Below are positions 15,757 through 24,867 of a DNA stretch of 64,000 nt, one piece after another. Source of the stretch: Ewingella allii (lineage in GTDB: Bacteria; Pseudomonadota; Gammaproteobacteria; Enterobacterales; Enterobacteriaceae). Below the pieces are notes generated by a model. The model saw only the letters and a list, made by a program, of their open reading frames with translations. It was not told the DNA's origin and searched no databases. The position numbers were made by a program, and so were the translations under genes. How positions within the stretch are numbered: position 1 is the stretch's first letter; each line of letters starts with the position of its first letter. Where the stretch lies: positions 992,001-1,056,000 of the forward strand of contig NZ_JAWUDN010000001.1 of NCBI RefSeq assembly GCF_044430645.1. The letters run 5' to 3'.

Positions 15757-17613
15757 TTATTTCACGTCGCCGCAGGTCAGGCACAGCGCGTAGCGGTTTT
15801 GCGGATCGTTCATGTTATTGAACAAATCAGCCTGAGATTTCAACTCCAGCGCCATTTTGGTCACCGGCGCAGGCAGGTAAGCCTGAACCGCCGCTGGCAG
15901 CATGGCGTGCGCCGAGGCGCTCACCTGTGAAAACACCAGATCGGTGAAGCTTGGCTCGTTGACGTACCAGTTCAGCTGCCATTTTGGCAGTTTCGCCAGC
16001 TCGGCGGCTTTCTTCACGGCATCATCGAAATCACCCAGTTGGTCCACCAGACCGTCATTTTTGGCATCAGAACCAATCCAGACGTGGCCTTGGGCAATCT
16101 GGTCGATCTGCTCAGGGGTTTTATTACGCGCTTTCGCCACTAAACCGATGAAGGTTTTGTAGCCGTTCTCGATGTTCAACTGCATCATCTGCGAGAACTC
16201 CGGCGGCAAGGCTTTGGTCGCGGCAACGTCGGCCAGCGGCGATGTCGCCACGCCGTCGGTATGCACGCCAAAGTTGTCGAGGGTATTTTGGTAGGTGTTA
16301 ATTACCCCGAAAATACCGATCGAGCCGGTCAGCGTGCTTGGGCTGGCAATAATGTAGTTCGCCGGCGTTGAGATCCAGTAGCCTCCCGATGCCGCCATGC
16401 CACCCATGGAAACCACTACAGGTTTACCCGCCGCGCGCGCTGCTGCCAGTTCAGAGCGGATCACTTCAGAGGCGCTGACGCTGCCGCCCGGGCTGTTTAC
16501 GCGGAACACGATAGCTTTGATTTTTGGATCAAGGCGCGCATCGCGAATTTGCTGAGCGGTGGTGTCGCCACCCACTGCACCGGCTTGCTCTTCACCGTCG
16601 TTAATTGCACCGTTAGCGAAGATAACCGCGATTTGCGGATCGTTATTATCCGGCTTCGACTTGGTGGAGTAGTCGTAGATGCTGGTGTAGTTAAAGTCTT
16701 TGGCCTGCTTGTTCCAGCCAAAGGCTTTCACCATGTCGTTATCCGCTTCGTTGCGTGAAGCCAGAGTATCAACCAGCTTAGCTTTCAGCGCGTATTGCGC
16801 CATATCGCCGCCGGTCTGCTGCATACCGGCCAGAACGCCAGCCGCGCCAGGGAACAGCTGCTCAGGGGTGATTTGGCGGTTAGCCGACACGGTATTGAGG
16901 TAGTTGTTCCACAGTGCGCCAATCCAACGGCTGTCGGCTTCACGCGCGGCAGGGGACATGTCATCGCGAATCAACGGCTCAACCGCCGACTTGTAGGTCC
17001 CCACGCGGAAGATATTGGTGGTGACCTTCAGCTTGTCGAGCAGCGACTTGTAGTAGAGGTTATTGGTGGCGAAACCGTGTAAATCCACCGCGCCCTGTGG
17101 CGACAGGTAGATCTTGTTGGCATAGCTCGCCAGATAGTATTGCGACTGGTCATAGCTGTCATTGATGGCGTAAATCGGCTTGCCGCTGTCGCGGAATTCG
17201 CGGAGGGCTTTACCGATGTAGTTCAGCGACGTCTGGTCAGTGCCGGTGAAATCACTCAGTTGCAGCACCATGCCGGTGATGTTTTTGTCATCTTTGGCCT
17301 GACGAATAGTGTCGACCAAATCAAACAGTGAGTTTTCCTGTAGGCGGTTGCTGGAAGTACCCAGCAGCTCGCGTCCCCACTGGCGAACCTTGTTGTTCAC
17401 CGACGGCTTGTCCACCACGGTTCCACTTAAATCAACCAGCAGGGCACCCTTAGTGGTGGTATCCGCAGGTTTGGATTGGAATGAGAAATAGACTCCGACA
17501 CACAGCAAAATGAGCAGGATGAGGAATACGTTGAGGATGAACTCTCTGACGAAATTAAGAAGACGCCAGGTCCACTTAAAAAAACCGGCGATTATTCGCC
17601 ACAATGTGCGCAT
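15757..17613 (-). CDS. sppA: Protease IV, signal peptide peptidase
   Basis: SppA is an inner-membrane serine protease that degrades cleaved signal peptides. The 618-residue protein (identical length in E. coli) has one N-terminal membrane helix at about residues 25-45 and two tandem S49 peptidase domains. The catalytic lysine K208 sits in RVGTYKSAVEP and the nucleophile S409 in MGGMAASGGYW, giving the Ser-Lys dyad across the two halves. The start ATG at 17613 lies just before the basic, aromatic N-terminus MRTLWRIIAGFFKWTW. It is divergent from ydjA, as in E. coli, with about 200 bases between them. Confidence 0.96.
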   Translation of the reverse strand: MRTLWRIIAGFFKWTWRLLNFVREFILNVFLILLILLCVGVYFSFQSKPADTTTKGALLVDLSGTVVDKPSVNNKVRQWGRELLGTSSNRLQENSLFDLVDTIRQAKDDKNITGMVLQLSDFTGTDQTSLNYIGKALREFRDSGKPIYAINDSYDQSQYYLASYANKIYLSPQGAVDLHGFATNNLYYKSLLDKLKVTTNIFRVGTYKSAVEPLIRDDMSPAAREADSRWIGALWNNYLNTVSANRQITPEQLFPGAAGVLAGMQQTGGDMAQYALKAKLVDTLASRNEADNDMVKAFGWNKQAKDFNYTSIYDYSTKSKPDNNDPQIAVIFANGAINDGEEQAGAVGGDTTAQQIRDARLDPKIKAIVFRVNSPGGSVSASEVIRSELAAARAAGKPVVVSMGGMAASGGYWISTPANYIIASPSTLTGSIGIFGVINTYQNTLDNFGVHTDGVATSPLADVAATKALPPEFSQMMQLNIENGYKTFIGLVAKARNKTPEQIDQIAQGHVWIGSDAKNDGLVDQLGDFDDAVKKAAELAKLPKWQLNWYVNEPSFTDLVFSQVSASAHAMLPAAVQAYLPAPVTKMALELKSQADLFNNMNDPQNRYALCLTCGDVK

Positions 17614-17814
17614 GGTCTCTCCAACAAGACGGGAAAAGTATCGCTATCCTAATGACCCGCCGGAGAAATGTCAGCTTTAAATCATGTCAGAATTTGGCAA
17701 AGGGGCAGTAATCACGCGGTGCTATGGCGAAATCTGTGGTTAGCAAAAGGCTGGCTGCTTATGTTAACGTTAGGTAAATGCCTATCATTATCAAAAGCGC
17801 TTAGGGAGATTTAA

Positions 17815-18366
17815 ATGGACGCTCTAGACTTATTGTTGAATCGCCGTTCGGCTTCACGCTTGGCGGCTCCAGCCCCGGCGGGCGAGGCACTGCAAAACAT
17901 CATTAATGCGGGTATGCGCGCCCCTGACCACGGAGCCTTACAGCCGTGGAAGTTTGTTATCGCCGAAAACGATGGCCTGACGCGCTTTAGCGAGTTACTG
18001 CGCGCCGCCGCCATCAAAGACGGTGCCGATGAGAAGGCGATTGAAAAGGCCACTCAGGCACCGCTGCGTGCGCCGCAAATCATCACCATTATCGCCAACT
18101 GCAAAGAGAGCGCCAAAGTGCCAGAGTGGGAGCAGGTGGTTTCTGCGGGCTGTGCGGTGCAGGCGATGCAAATGGCCGCGCTGGCTCAGGGCTTTAACGG
18201 CATCTGGCGCACCGGCGCGTGGACCGATCACCCAGACGTTCGCGCCGCATTCAAATGTGGACCAACCGACAAAATCGTCGGCTTCCTCTACCTCGGCACG
18301 CCGCAGCTGAAGTCCAGCACTCAGGTGATCCCGGCCGACAGCAGCGCTTTCGTCTCTTATCTGTAA
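17815..18366 (+). CDS. ydjA: Minimal nitroreductase family protein
   Basis: This small FMN-dependent oxidoreductase is predicted to reduce nitro compounds with NAD(P)H; the physiological substrate is unknown. The 183 residues match E. coli YdjA exactly in length. FMN-binding elements are RRSASR at 10-15 and the MRAPDHGALQPWKF segment near residue 35; KIVGFLYLGTP lies near the C-terminus. A GGGAGA ribosome-binding site precedes the ATG at 17815. In E. coli the next gene is selD, but here the 200-odd bases before topB contain no selenophosphate synthetase. Confidence 0.93.
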   Translation: MDALDLLLNRRSASRLAAPAPAGEALQNIINAGMRAPDHGALQPWKFVIAENDGLTRFSELLRAAAIKDGADEKAIEKATQAPLRAPQIITIIANCKESAKVPEWEQVVSAGCAVQAMQMAALAQGFNGIWRTGAWTDHPDVRAAFKCGPTDKIVGFLYLGTPQLKSSTQVIPADSSAFVSYL

Positions 18367-18568
18367 TGAGCTTCAGTGGCAGATAAACCGCCATTCGCTG
18401 CTCTGAAATTCGCCGGTTTAGCGGGCATTATTCCGATAAACCGGTATTTCGCTGACTTTGTGAGCGACCATTCTACTCTCGACCCCTTCGTGACTTACCA
18501 ATTCCTCCGCCAACGGCTAACATAGTCCTACCTGCACCCCCAACGATGCTGTGAACAAAGGATGGACG

Positions 18569-18628
18569 ATGAGACTCAGGGCGATAAAAACGGTATTACC
18601 CAATCTGACAGTTAAGGATGCTGCCTGA
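18569..18628 (+). CDS. Candidate 19-codon leader peptide coupled to topB
   Basis: ATG at 18569 follows AAAGGA (18558-18563) and opens a short frame coding for MRLRAIKTVLPNLTVKDAA. Its stop forms TGATG with the topB start codon (one shared base), a classic arrangement for translational coupling. No family resemblance is visible and it shows no similarity to the SelD C-terminus. Another short frame begins at 18562, so coding status is uncertain. Confidence 0.3.
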   Translation: MRLRAIKTVLPNLTVKDAA

Positions 18629-20595
18629 TGCGTTTATTTATTGCCGAAAAGCCCAGCCTGGCTCGCGCTATCGCTGACGTTTTGCCAAAACCTCATCGTC
18701 GCGGCGACGGTTTTATCGCCTGCGGCAACGATCAGGTCGTTACCTGGTGCGTCGGCCATTTGCTGGAGCAGGCGCAGCCCGATGCCTACGACAGCCGCTA
18801 TGCGCGCTGGAACCTCAACGACTTGCCGATTATCCCCGAGAAATGGCAGCTTCAGCCGCGCTCTTCGGTCGCTAAGCAGCTGAATGTTATTAAAAAACTG
18901 CTGTTGGAAGCCACTCAGGTTATCCACGCGGGTGACCCGGATCGCGAAGGGCAACTGCTGGTGGACGAGGTGCTGGACTACCTCGAACTGACGCCGGAAA
19001 AACGCCAAAGCGTGCAACGCTGCCTGATTAACGACCTCAACCCGCAGGCCGTAGAACGCGCCGTTGAGCGCCTGCGCGATAATCGCGACTTTATTCCGCT
19101 CTGCGTCTCGGCGCTGGCGCGCTCCCGCGCCGACTGGCTTTATGGCATCAATATGACCCGCGCCTATACCATTTTGGGGCGCAACGCGGGCTATAACGGC
19201 GTGCTCTCCGTCGGACGGGTGCAGACGCCGGTACTCGGGCTGGTGGTGCGCCGCGACGAAGAGATTGAAAACTTCGTCCCTAAAGATTATTTCGAAGTCA
19301 AAGCCCATATCGTCACGCCGCTGGATGAGCGATTTGTGGCGCTGTGGCAGCCGAGCGAGTCCTGCGAGCCCTATCAGGATGAAGAGGGCCGACTGCTGCA
19401 CCGCCCGCTGGCCGACCACGTGGTGGCGCGCATTGCGGGCCAGCCCGCGCTAGTCACCGGCTACAACGACAAGCGCGAAAACGACACCGCGCCGCTGCCG
19501 TTTTCCCTCTCCTCATTACAGATTGAAGGTTCGAAAGCCTTTGGTCTCAGCGCCCAGCAAATCCTCGATATTTGCCAGCGGCTGTATGAAACGCACAAAT
19601 TGATTACGTATCCGCGTTCGGATTGCCGATACCTGCCTGAAGAGCATTTTGCCGGGCGGCACTCGGTGCTCAATGCCATCAGCATCCATCAGCCCGATTT
19701 ACTGCCGCAGCCGGTGGTGGACGTGGATAAACGCAATCGCTGCTGGGATGACAAAAAGGTGGATGCTCACCACGCCATTATCCCGACGGCGCGCAGCAGC
19801 AAGGTCAATCTCACCGACGACGAGCAGAAGATCTATAATCTGGTGGCACGCCAGTATTTGATGCAGTTCTGCCCGGACGCCGTTTTCCGCAAATGCGTGA
19901 TTGATCTGGATATCGCCGGGGGCAAGTTCATTGCCAAGGCGCGTTTTCTGGCCGAAGCGGGCTGGCGCACCCTGTTGGGCAGCAAAGAGCGTGACGAAGA
20001 GAATGAAGGCACGCCGCTGCCGGTGGTCGCCAAGGGCGATGAATTGCTGTGCGAACGAGGTGAAGTGGTCGAGCGACAAACCCAGCCGCCACGGCCTTTT
20101 ACCGACGCCACGCTGCTCTCCGCGATGACCGGGATCGCCCGTTTCGTGCAGGACAAGGCATTGAAGAAAATCCTGCGCGCCACCGACGGTTTAGGCACTG
20201 AAGCCACCCGCGCGGGGATTATTGAGCTGCTGTTCCGCCGCGAGTTCCTCTACAAGAAGGGGCGCTATATTCACTCGAGCGACACTGGCCGGGCGCTGAT
20301 CCACTCGCTGCCAGACATTGCCGGACGCCCGGATATGACTGCTGACTGGGAGTCCACGCTGACCCGTATCAGTGAGAAAAATTGCCGCTATCAGGACTTT
20401 ATGCAGCCTCTGGTCGCGACCTTACAGAGCCTGATCATTCAGGCGAAAACCAACCGGGTATCGTCGGCGTTTCGCAGTATTCCGTCCAAACCGGCGGGTG
20501 CAGGCAAGGCGGCGAGCGGTGCCAAAGGCGCGAAGAGCGCCCCTAAACGCCGTAAGGCACCGCCAAAAGGTAAGGAAGCGACCCATGATGAATAA
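18628..20595 (+). CDS. topB: DNA topoisomerase III
   Basis: TopB is a type IA topoisomerase that decatenates replication intermediates and resolves recombination structures with RecQ. The 655-residue protein (E. coli 653) begins with the Toprim domain (acidic motif DPDREG at 103-108). The active-site tyrosine is Y328 in ITYPRSDCRYLP. A cluster of lysine and arginine residues forms the C-terminal tail from about residue 620, a DNA-binding region that varies between species. The start overlaps the stop of a short upstream frame. The 3' end overlaps the ynjH-like gene by about 11 bases, implying a shared transcript. Confidence 0.96.
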   Translation: MRLFIAEKPSLARAIADVLPKPHRRGDGFIACGNDQVVTWCVGHLLEQAQPDAYDSRYARWNLNDLPIIPEKWQLQPRSSVAKQLNVIKKLLLEATQVIHAGDPDREGQLLVDEVLDYLELTPEKRQSVQRCLINDLNPQAVERAVERLRDNRDFIPLCVSALARSRADWLYGINMTRAYTILGRNAGYNGVLSVGRVQTPVLGLVVRRDEEIENFVPKDYFEVKAHIVTPLDERFVALWQPSESCEPYQDEEGRLLHRPLADHVVARIAGQPALVTGYNDKRENDTAPLPFSLSSLQIEGSKAFGLSAQQILDICQRLYETHKLITYPRSDCRYLPEEHFAGRHSVLNAISIHQPDLLPQPVVDVDKRNRCWDDKKVDAHHAIIPTARSSKVNLTDDEQKIYNLVARQYLMQFCPDAVFRKCVIDLDIAGGKFIAKARFLAEAGWRTLLGSKERDEENEGTPLPVVAKGDELLCERGEVVERQTQPPRPFTDATLLSAMTGIARFVQDKALKKILRATDGLGTEATRAGIIELLFRREFLYKKGRYIHSSDTGRALIHSLPDIAGRPDMTADWESTLTRISEKNCRYQDFMQPLVATLQSLIIQAKTNRVSSAFRSIPSKPAGAGKAASGAKGAKSAPKRRKAPPKGKEATHDE

Positions 20596-20890
20596 ACTGA
20601 TAATGGCCGTGTTAGGCAGTTCGCTGCTGCTGGCCGCGCCCGCGATGGCCAATCGCCCTGGCATCGGCAATGGTGCAGATATCGTGGTTCCCCTGCCGCC
20701 GCAGGTGTGGGAGAACAGCGCCAATGCCAATCAAAATAGCGCGCCGACCTGTCATAACTGCTGCATTTACAATAACAAAAGCTACACCGAAGGGGCGGTG
20801 GTAACAGCAGACAGCATTGTATTGCAGTGCGTGCGCGACCCGCAGGTGGTGGGCACTAACGATTTGAAATGGGAACGGATGAAGAAGTAA
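20585..20890 (+). CDS. ynjH: YnjH-like periplasmic protein (DUF1496)
   Basis: This is a small exported protein of 101 residues, with a signal peptide of about 23 residues ending APAMA before NRPG. The mature part has a cysteine-rich core CHNCCIYNNKSYTEGAVV, then LQCVRD and a C-terminal LKWERM, the pattern of DUF1496/YnjH. Its function is unknown; the cysteines suggest disulfides. ATG at 20585 has AAGGA eight bases upstream, inside topB, and the frames overlap, so it is probably translated from the topB mRNA. In E. coli ynjH lies near the same region but not in this exact junction. Assignment to the family is fairly sure; orthology is less so. Confidence 0.72.
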   Translation: MMNKLIMAVLGSSLLLAAPAMANRPGIGNGADIVVPLPPQVWENSANANQNSAPTCHNCCIYNNKSYTEGAVVTADSIVLQCVRDPQVVGTNDLKWERMKK

Positions 20891-20925
20891 CGCCAGCCGT
20901 TCTGCAAGTGATCAGTGAATAGCAA

Positions 20926-20948
20926 AAGGGCGCCGAGAGGGCGCCCTT
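20926..20948. terminator. Bidirectional terminator ynjH-like / nudG
   Basis: AAGGGCGCC (20926-20934) pairs with GGCGCCCTT (20940-20948), flanked by an A-run on the left and TAGTTTTATT on the right, between converging genes. Confidence 0.82.
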
Positions 20949-20960
20949 AGTTTTATTCAT

Positions 20961-21374
20961 CTAGCCTGAGTGCCTAGCGCAGTAGGCTTCCAGCAAGGGG
21001 ACATCGGCCGGGGCCAGCGCGTAGCTAAACGCCTGTTGCGGCGTCACCCAAACATATTCCGAGTGACAACGTAACGTAATGTCACCTTGGAAAGCCGAAA
21101 CGCGCCAGGCGTGCAGGCGTATGATCCGCGCCGTCTGGGGAGTGTCGTGACTGGCAACCCAAGCTTCCACCTGTACATCGATGGCCATCTCTTCCTGCAA
21201 CTCACGAATCAACGCCTGTGGCTGAGTTTCCCCGGCTTCTACTTTGCCACCGGGGAACTCCCACAGGCCTGCCTGATCGCTGGAGGCGTCGCGGCGAGCC
21301 AGCAGAATGTTGCCATCCCGCTCAATGATCGCCGCCACCACGTCCACTATCGGCAGAGCCGCCTTGTCGGTCAT
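20961..21374 (-). CDS. nudG: Nudix hydrolase NudG, (deoxy)CTP pyrophosphohydrolase
   Basis: NudG is a MutT-like enzyme that hydrolyses CTP, dCTP and oxidised or methylated pyrimidine nucleotides to the monophosphate, cleaning the nucleotide pool. The Nudix box runs from GKVEAGE to RELQEE. One position differs from the consensus: the late glycine is alanine (EEMAI rather than EExGI). Length is 137 residues (E. coli 135). The ATG at 21374 overlaps the xthA stop as ATGA, so the start is well supported and the genes are translationally coupled. Pairing with exonuclease III joins pool sanitation and base-damage repair on one message. Confidence 0.9.
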   Translation of the reverse strand: MTDKAALPIVDVVAAIIERDGNILLARRDASSDQAGLWEFPGGKVEAGETQPQALIRELQEEMAIDVQVEAWVASHDTPQTARIIRLHAWRVSAFQGDITLRCHSEYVWVTPQQAFSYALAPADVPLLEAYCARHSG

Positions 21375-22180
21375 TTCAGGTCGAATTCGGCCCACACCGG
21401 CGCGTGGTCAGAAGGCTTTTCCATTGCACGAATGTCGTAATCGATGCCAGTGGCGATGCAGCGCGCCGCCAGCGGGGTGCTGGCTAACAGCAGGTCGATG
21501 CGCAGGCCGCGGTTTTCATCAAAGCCTTTAGAGCGATAGTCGAACCACGAGAACCGATCGTTCACCTCTGGGTTGGCGAAACGGAAAGTATCCACCAAGC
21601 CCCAGCCTTTCAGGCGATCCATCCACTCGCGCTCTTCTGGCAAGAAGGAGCACTTGCCGGTGCGCAGCCAGCGTTTGCGGCTGTCTTCGCCAATGCCGAT
21701 ATCCAAATCGGTCGGGCTGATGTTCACATCGCCCATCACCAGCACCGGATTTTGTACCGACAGGTGATTTGTCAGGTAGTCCTGCAAATCCTGATAGAAA
21801 CGCGCTTTGGCGGGGAATTTGGTCGGGTGGTCACGACTTTCGCCCTGTGGGAAGTAGCCGTTAATCACGGTCAGCAGGCCCTGCGGGGTTTCGATATCCG
21901 CCATGATGATGCGGCGCTGGGCGTCTTCTTCGTCGCCCGGGAAGCCACGGCGCACGGCAACTGGCTCCTGCTTGGTGAGCATCGCCACGCCGTAGTGACC
22001 TTTTTGGCCGTGATAGAAAACGTGGTAGCCGTGCTGGCTAACCTCTTCCAGCGGGAACATATCGTCATGCACTTTGGTTTCTTGCAGGCCGATAACGTCT
22101 GGCTGATGTTGCTCGATAAGGGCGGCGAGTTGGTGCGGACGCGCGCGCAATCCGTTGATATTAAAGGAGACGAACTTCAT
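21371..22180 (-). CDS. xthA: Exonuclease III, AP endonuclease
   Basis: XthA is the major class II AP endonuclease and double-strand-specific 3'-5' exonuclease of base excision repair. The 269-residue protein (E. coli 268) begins MKFVSFNINGLRARP. The metal-binding glutamate E34 is in GLQETKV, the active-site GDVNISPTD lies near residue 150, and the catalytic histidine is in PSDHAPVWAEF at the C-terminus. It is the first gene of the xthA-nudG pair and divergent from tyrR. Confidence 0.96.
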   Translation of the reverse strand: MKFVSFNINGLRARPHQLAALIEQHQPDVIGLQETKVHDDMFPLEEVSQHGYHVFYHGQKGHYGVAMLTKQEPVAVRRGFPGDEEDAQRRIIMADIETPQGLLTVINGYFPQGESRDHPTKFPAKARFYQDLQDYLTNHLSVQNPVLVMGDVNISPTDLDIGIGEDSRKRWLRTGKCSFLPEEREWMDRLKGWGLVDTFRFANPEVNDRFSWFDYRSKGFDENRGLRIDLLLASTPLAARCIATGIDYDIRAMEKPSDHAPVWAEFDLK

Positions 22181-22341
22181 AGTCGGGAACCATTTTAGAC
22201 GGTGAAATCAGCAGCCGATGTTAGCAGATAATTTTTGCCAATGGTACGAGGGCGGCACTGCTCAGCTTTTGAACATATTTTCAAAAATTGAAGATAATTG
22301 AGTCTTGTCCTAAGATTTTTCTGCTAATTATTACAATTTTC

Positions 22342-22359
22342 TGTCAACATTTTGTGACA
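22342..22359. promoter_or_regulatory. TyrR box upstream of tyrR
   Basis: TGTCAACATTTTGTGACA (18 bp) fits the TyrR box TGTAAA-N6-TTTACA, keeping the essential TGT-N12-ACA ends. It lies 78 bases before the tyrR start, consistent with autorepression as known in E. coli. It might alternatively act on xthA. Confidence 0.55.
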
Positions 22360-22436
22360 GTCTCTTCTTCCGCTGTACTTGAGAGAGTATTATTCTCACC
22401 AGCGATTTCCGCACCGGCAGAAAAAGGTCAACACTG

Positions 22437-24005
22437 ATGCGTCTGGAAGTTTTTTGCGAAGACCGCTTGGGTCTTGCCCGAGAGTTACTCGATTTATTGG
22501 TTCTGCGTAGCATTGATCTGCGCGGCATTGAGATTGCGGCCAGTGGTCGTATTTACCTTAATTTCTCCCAACTGGATTTTGACACTTTCCGCGCGTTGAT
22601 GGCCGAAATTCGGCGCATCGACGGCGTGACGGATGTCCGCACCGTGGCATTCATGCCTTCTGAACGCGAGCACCGTGCGCTGCGCGCCTTGCTGGTTTCC
22701 ATGCCAGAACCGGTTTTCTCCATCGACATGAAAGGCAAGGTTGATCTCGCCAACCCGGCCGCGCTGGCGCTGTTTGAAATGGACGAAGACAAAATTCGCC
22801 AACAGCCCGCCGCCAGCCTGATCACCGGCTATAACATTACCCGCTGGCTGGAGAATGAATCCAGCCGCCCGCACTCCGAGCGCGTGGTGATCCGCAGTCA
22901 GGATTTCCTGATGGACCTGACGCCGATTGAGCTGAACGACGAGCAGCAGGCCAGCGAAATGGTCGGCGCGGTGGTGATGCTCAAATCCACGGCGCGCATG
23001 GGCCGCCAGTTGCAAGACTTAACCGTCAACGATGACAGCGAGTTTGACCACATTGTGGCGGTGAGCAGCAAAATGCGTCAGGTGTTGGAGCAGGCGCGCA
23101 AGCTGGCGATGCTCGATGCGCCGCTGCTGATTGTCGGCGATACCGGCACCGGCAAGGATTTACTGGCCCACGCCTGCCATCTGCGCAGCGCGCGCGGCAA
23201 GAAGCCGTTCCTCGGCCTGAACTGCGCCTCACTGCCGGATGAAGTGGTGGAGAGCGAGCTATTTGGCTACGCCGCCGGGGCTTACCCAAACGCGGTAGAA
23301 GGCAAAAAAGGCTTCTTCGAGCAGGCTAACGGCGGCTCGGTGCTGCTGGATGAAATCGGCGAAATGTCGCCAAGAATGCAGATCAAGCTGCTGCGCTTCC
23401 TCAATGACGGCACTTTCCGTCGCGTGGGTGAAGAGCATGAGGTGAAAGTGGATGTGCGCGTGATGTGCGCCACCCAGAAGAATTTGGTGGAGCTGGTACA
23501 GCGCGGCGAATTCCGCGAGGATCTCTATTATCGCCTTAACGTGCTCACCGTGACGCTGCCGCCGCTGCGCGAACGTCAGGCCGACGTGATGCCGCTCACC
23601 GAGCTGTTCGTGGCGCGTTTCTCCGACGAGCAGGGGATGCCGCGTCCGAAGCTCTCTTCCCAACTGGCTAATTACCTCACGCACTACGGCTGGCCGGGTA
23701 ACGTTCGCCAACTGAAAAACGCCATTTACCGGGCGTTAACCCAGTTAGAAGGCGGCGAGCTGCGCCCGCAGGACGTGGTTCTGCCTGACTTTGATGCCGA
23801 AGTGGCGCTGGGGGAAGAGGCGCTGAACGGCTCGCTGGACGACATCAGCAAGCGTTTTGAGCGTTCGGTGTTAACCCGGCTTTATCGCACTTATCCAAGT
23901 ACACGTAAGCTGGCGAAGCGTCTCGGCGTCTCCCACACCGCGATTGCCAACAAGCTGCGCGAGTACGGTCTGAGCAGCCGCAAGCCCGACGGCAGCGACG
24001 AATAA
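22437..24005 (+). CDS. tyrR: Transcriptional regulator TyrR of aromatic amino acid genes
   Basis: TyrR represses or activates genes for aromatic amino acid biosynthesis and transport in response to tyrosine, phenylalanine and tryptophan. Domains in order: ACT (residues 1-75), PAS (80-190), AAA+ (205-430, Walker A GDTGTGKD at 234-241, Walker B region GGSVLLDEIGEM), and a C-terminal Fis-type helix-turn-helix (TRKLAKRLGVSHTAIANKLREYG). The GAFTGA loop of sigma-54 activators is replaced by YAAGAYPN, as is normal for TyrR, which works with sigma-70. Length is 522 residues (E. coli 513). A TyrR box lies in the promoter region. Confidence 0.96.
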   Translation: MRLEVFCEDRLGLARELLDLLVLRSIDLRGIEIAASGRIYLNFSQLDFDTFRALMAEIRRIDGVTDVRTVAFMPSEREHRALRALLVSMPEPVFSIDMKGKVDLANPAALALFEMDEDKIRQQPAASLITGYNITRWLENESSRPHSERVVIRSQDFLMDLTPIELNDEQQASEMVGAVVMLKSTARMGRQLQDLTVNDDSEFDHIVAVSSKMRQVLEQARKLAMLDAPLLIVGDTGTGKDLLAHACHLRSARGKKPFLGLNCASLPDEVVESELFGYAAGAYPNAVEGKKGFFEQANGGSVLLDEIGEMSPRMQIKLLRFLNDGTFRRVGEEHEVKVDVRVMCATQKNLVELVQRGEFREDLYYRLNVLTVTLPPLRERQADVMPLTELFVARFSDEQGMPRPKLSSQLANYLTHYGWPGNVRQLKNAIYRALTQLEGGELRPQDVVLPDFDAEVALGEEALNGSLDDISKRFERSVLTRLYRTYPSTRKLAKRLGVSHTAIANKLREYGLSSRKPDGSDE

Positions 24006-24033
24006 TCGCCGTATTCAGCTTTAACAAAATCAT

Positions 24034-24060
24034 AAAAAAGCCCTGCAAACGCAGGGCTTT
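24034..24060. terminator. Bidirectional terminator tyrR / tpx
   Basis: AAAGCCCTGC (24037-24046) pairs with GCAGGGCTTT (24051-24060) around AAAC, with six A residues on the left. It lies between converging genes. Confidence 0.9.
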
Positions 24061-24086
24061 GTCTTGTAAGCCTTAGGCCAGAGCTA

Positions 24087-24590
24087 CTATTTCAGTACGG
24101 CCAGGGCAGCTTCGTAATTAGGTTCAGTAGTGATTTCGTTCACCAGCTCACTGTGCAGCACGTTGTCCTGGCCATCTAGCACGATAACCGCACGAGCCGT
24201 CAGACCCGCCAATGGGCCATCGGTGATCGCCACGCCGTAGTCATTCTTGAACTCGCCGCCGCGCAGGGTGGAGAGGGTAACTACGTTTGACAGGCCTTCA
24301 GCGCCGCAGAAGCGTGACTGCGCGAACGGCAGGTCGGAAGAAATACACAGCACCACGGTGTTGTCTACTTCACCCGCCAGCTGGTTGAATTTACGCACGG
24401 ATGCCGCACAAACGCCGGTGTCGATGCTTGGGAAGATGTTCAGCACCTTGCGTTTACCTACAAAACTGCTCAGGCTGACATCAGAGAGATCTTTTGCGAC
24501 TAAAGTAAAAGGCTTAACGTTATCGCCGACCTGTGGGATTTGGCCAGCAACGCTAACCGGGTTGCTCTGAAAATGTACTGTCTGGGTCAT
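24087..24590 (-). CDS. tpx: Thiol peroxidase Tpx
   Basis: This atypical 2-Cys peroxiredoxin reduces lipid and alkyl hydroperoxides with thioredoxin and is usually described as periplasmic or cytoplasmic. The peroxidatic cysteine C61 is in SIDTGVCAAS and the resolving cysteine C95 in SRFCGAEG. Length is 167 residues (E. coli 168). The frame is open upstream, but the ATG at 24590 has AAGGA just before it and gives the standard start MTQTVHFQ. It is convergent with tyrR and divergent from ycjG, the E. coli order. Strong codon bias suggests high expression. Confidence 0.96.
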   Translation of the reverse strand: MTQTVHFQSNPVSVAGQIPQVGDNVKPFTLVAKDLSDVSLSSFVGKRKVLNIFPSIDTGVCAASVRKFNQLAGEVDNTVVLCISSDLPFAQSRFCGAEGLSNVVTLSTLRGGEFKNDYGVAITDGPLAGLTARAVIVLDGQDNVLHSELVNEITTEPNYEAALAVLK

Positions 24591-24867
24591 GATATTTTCC
24601 TTTGTACAGATGAGACAAACGGCCCTCAGTTTAGGATAACAATTGTGAATTGGATATATAAAGTTTGCTAAATAATTGTTTTCCCGTCGAAGTTTTGGGC
24701 GAAGCCGCGGGGGCTGTGCGCGATATCCCAAGTTACTGATCCAAATTAACTTCAGGTCATTTTCTGACTTGCTGAAAAGCGCCAATTTCAACTACTTTGG
24801 AAAAAGAGACGCGGTGTTAAACCTTTGAGCATGGGCCGAAGGTGGCAGAGGAAAATTGGGAGCCGTT

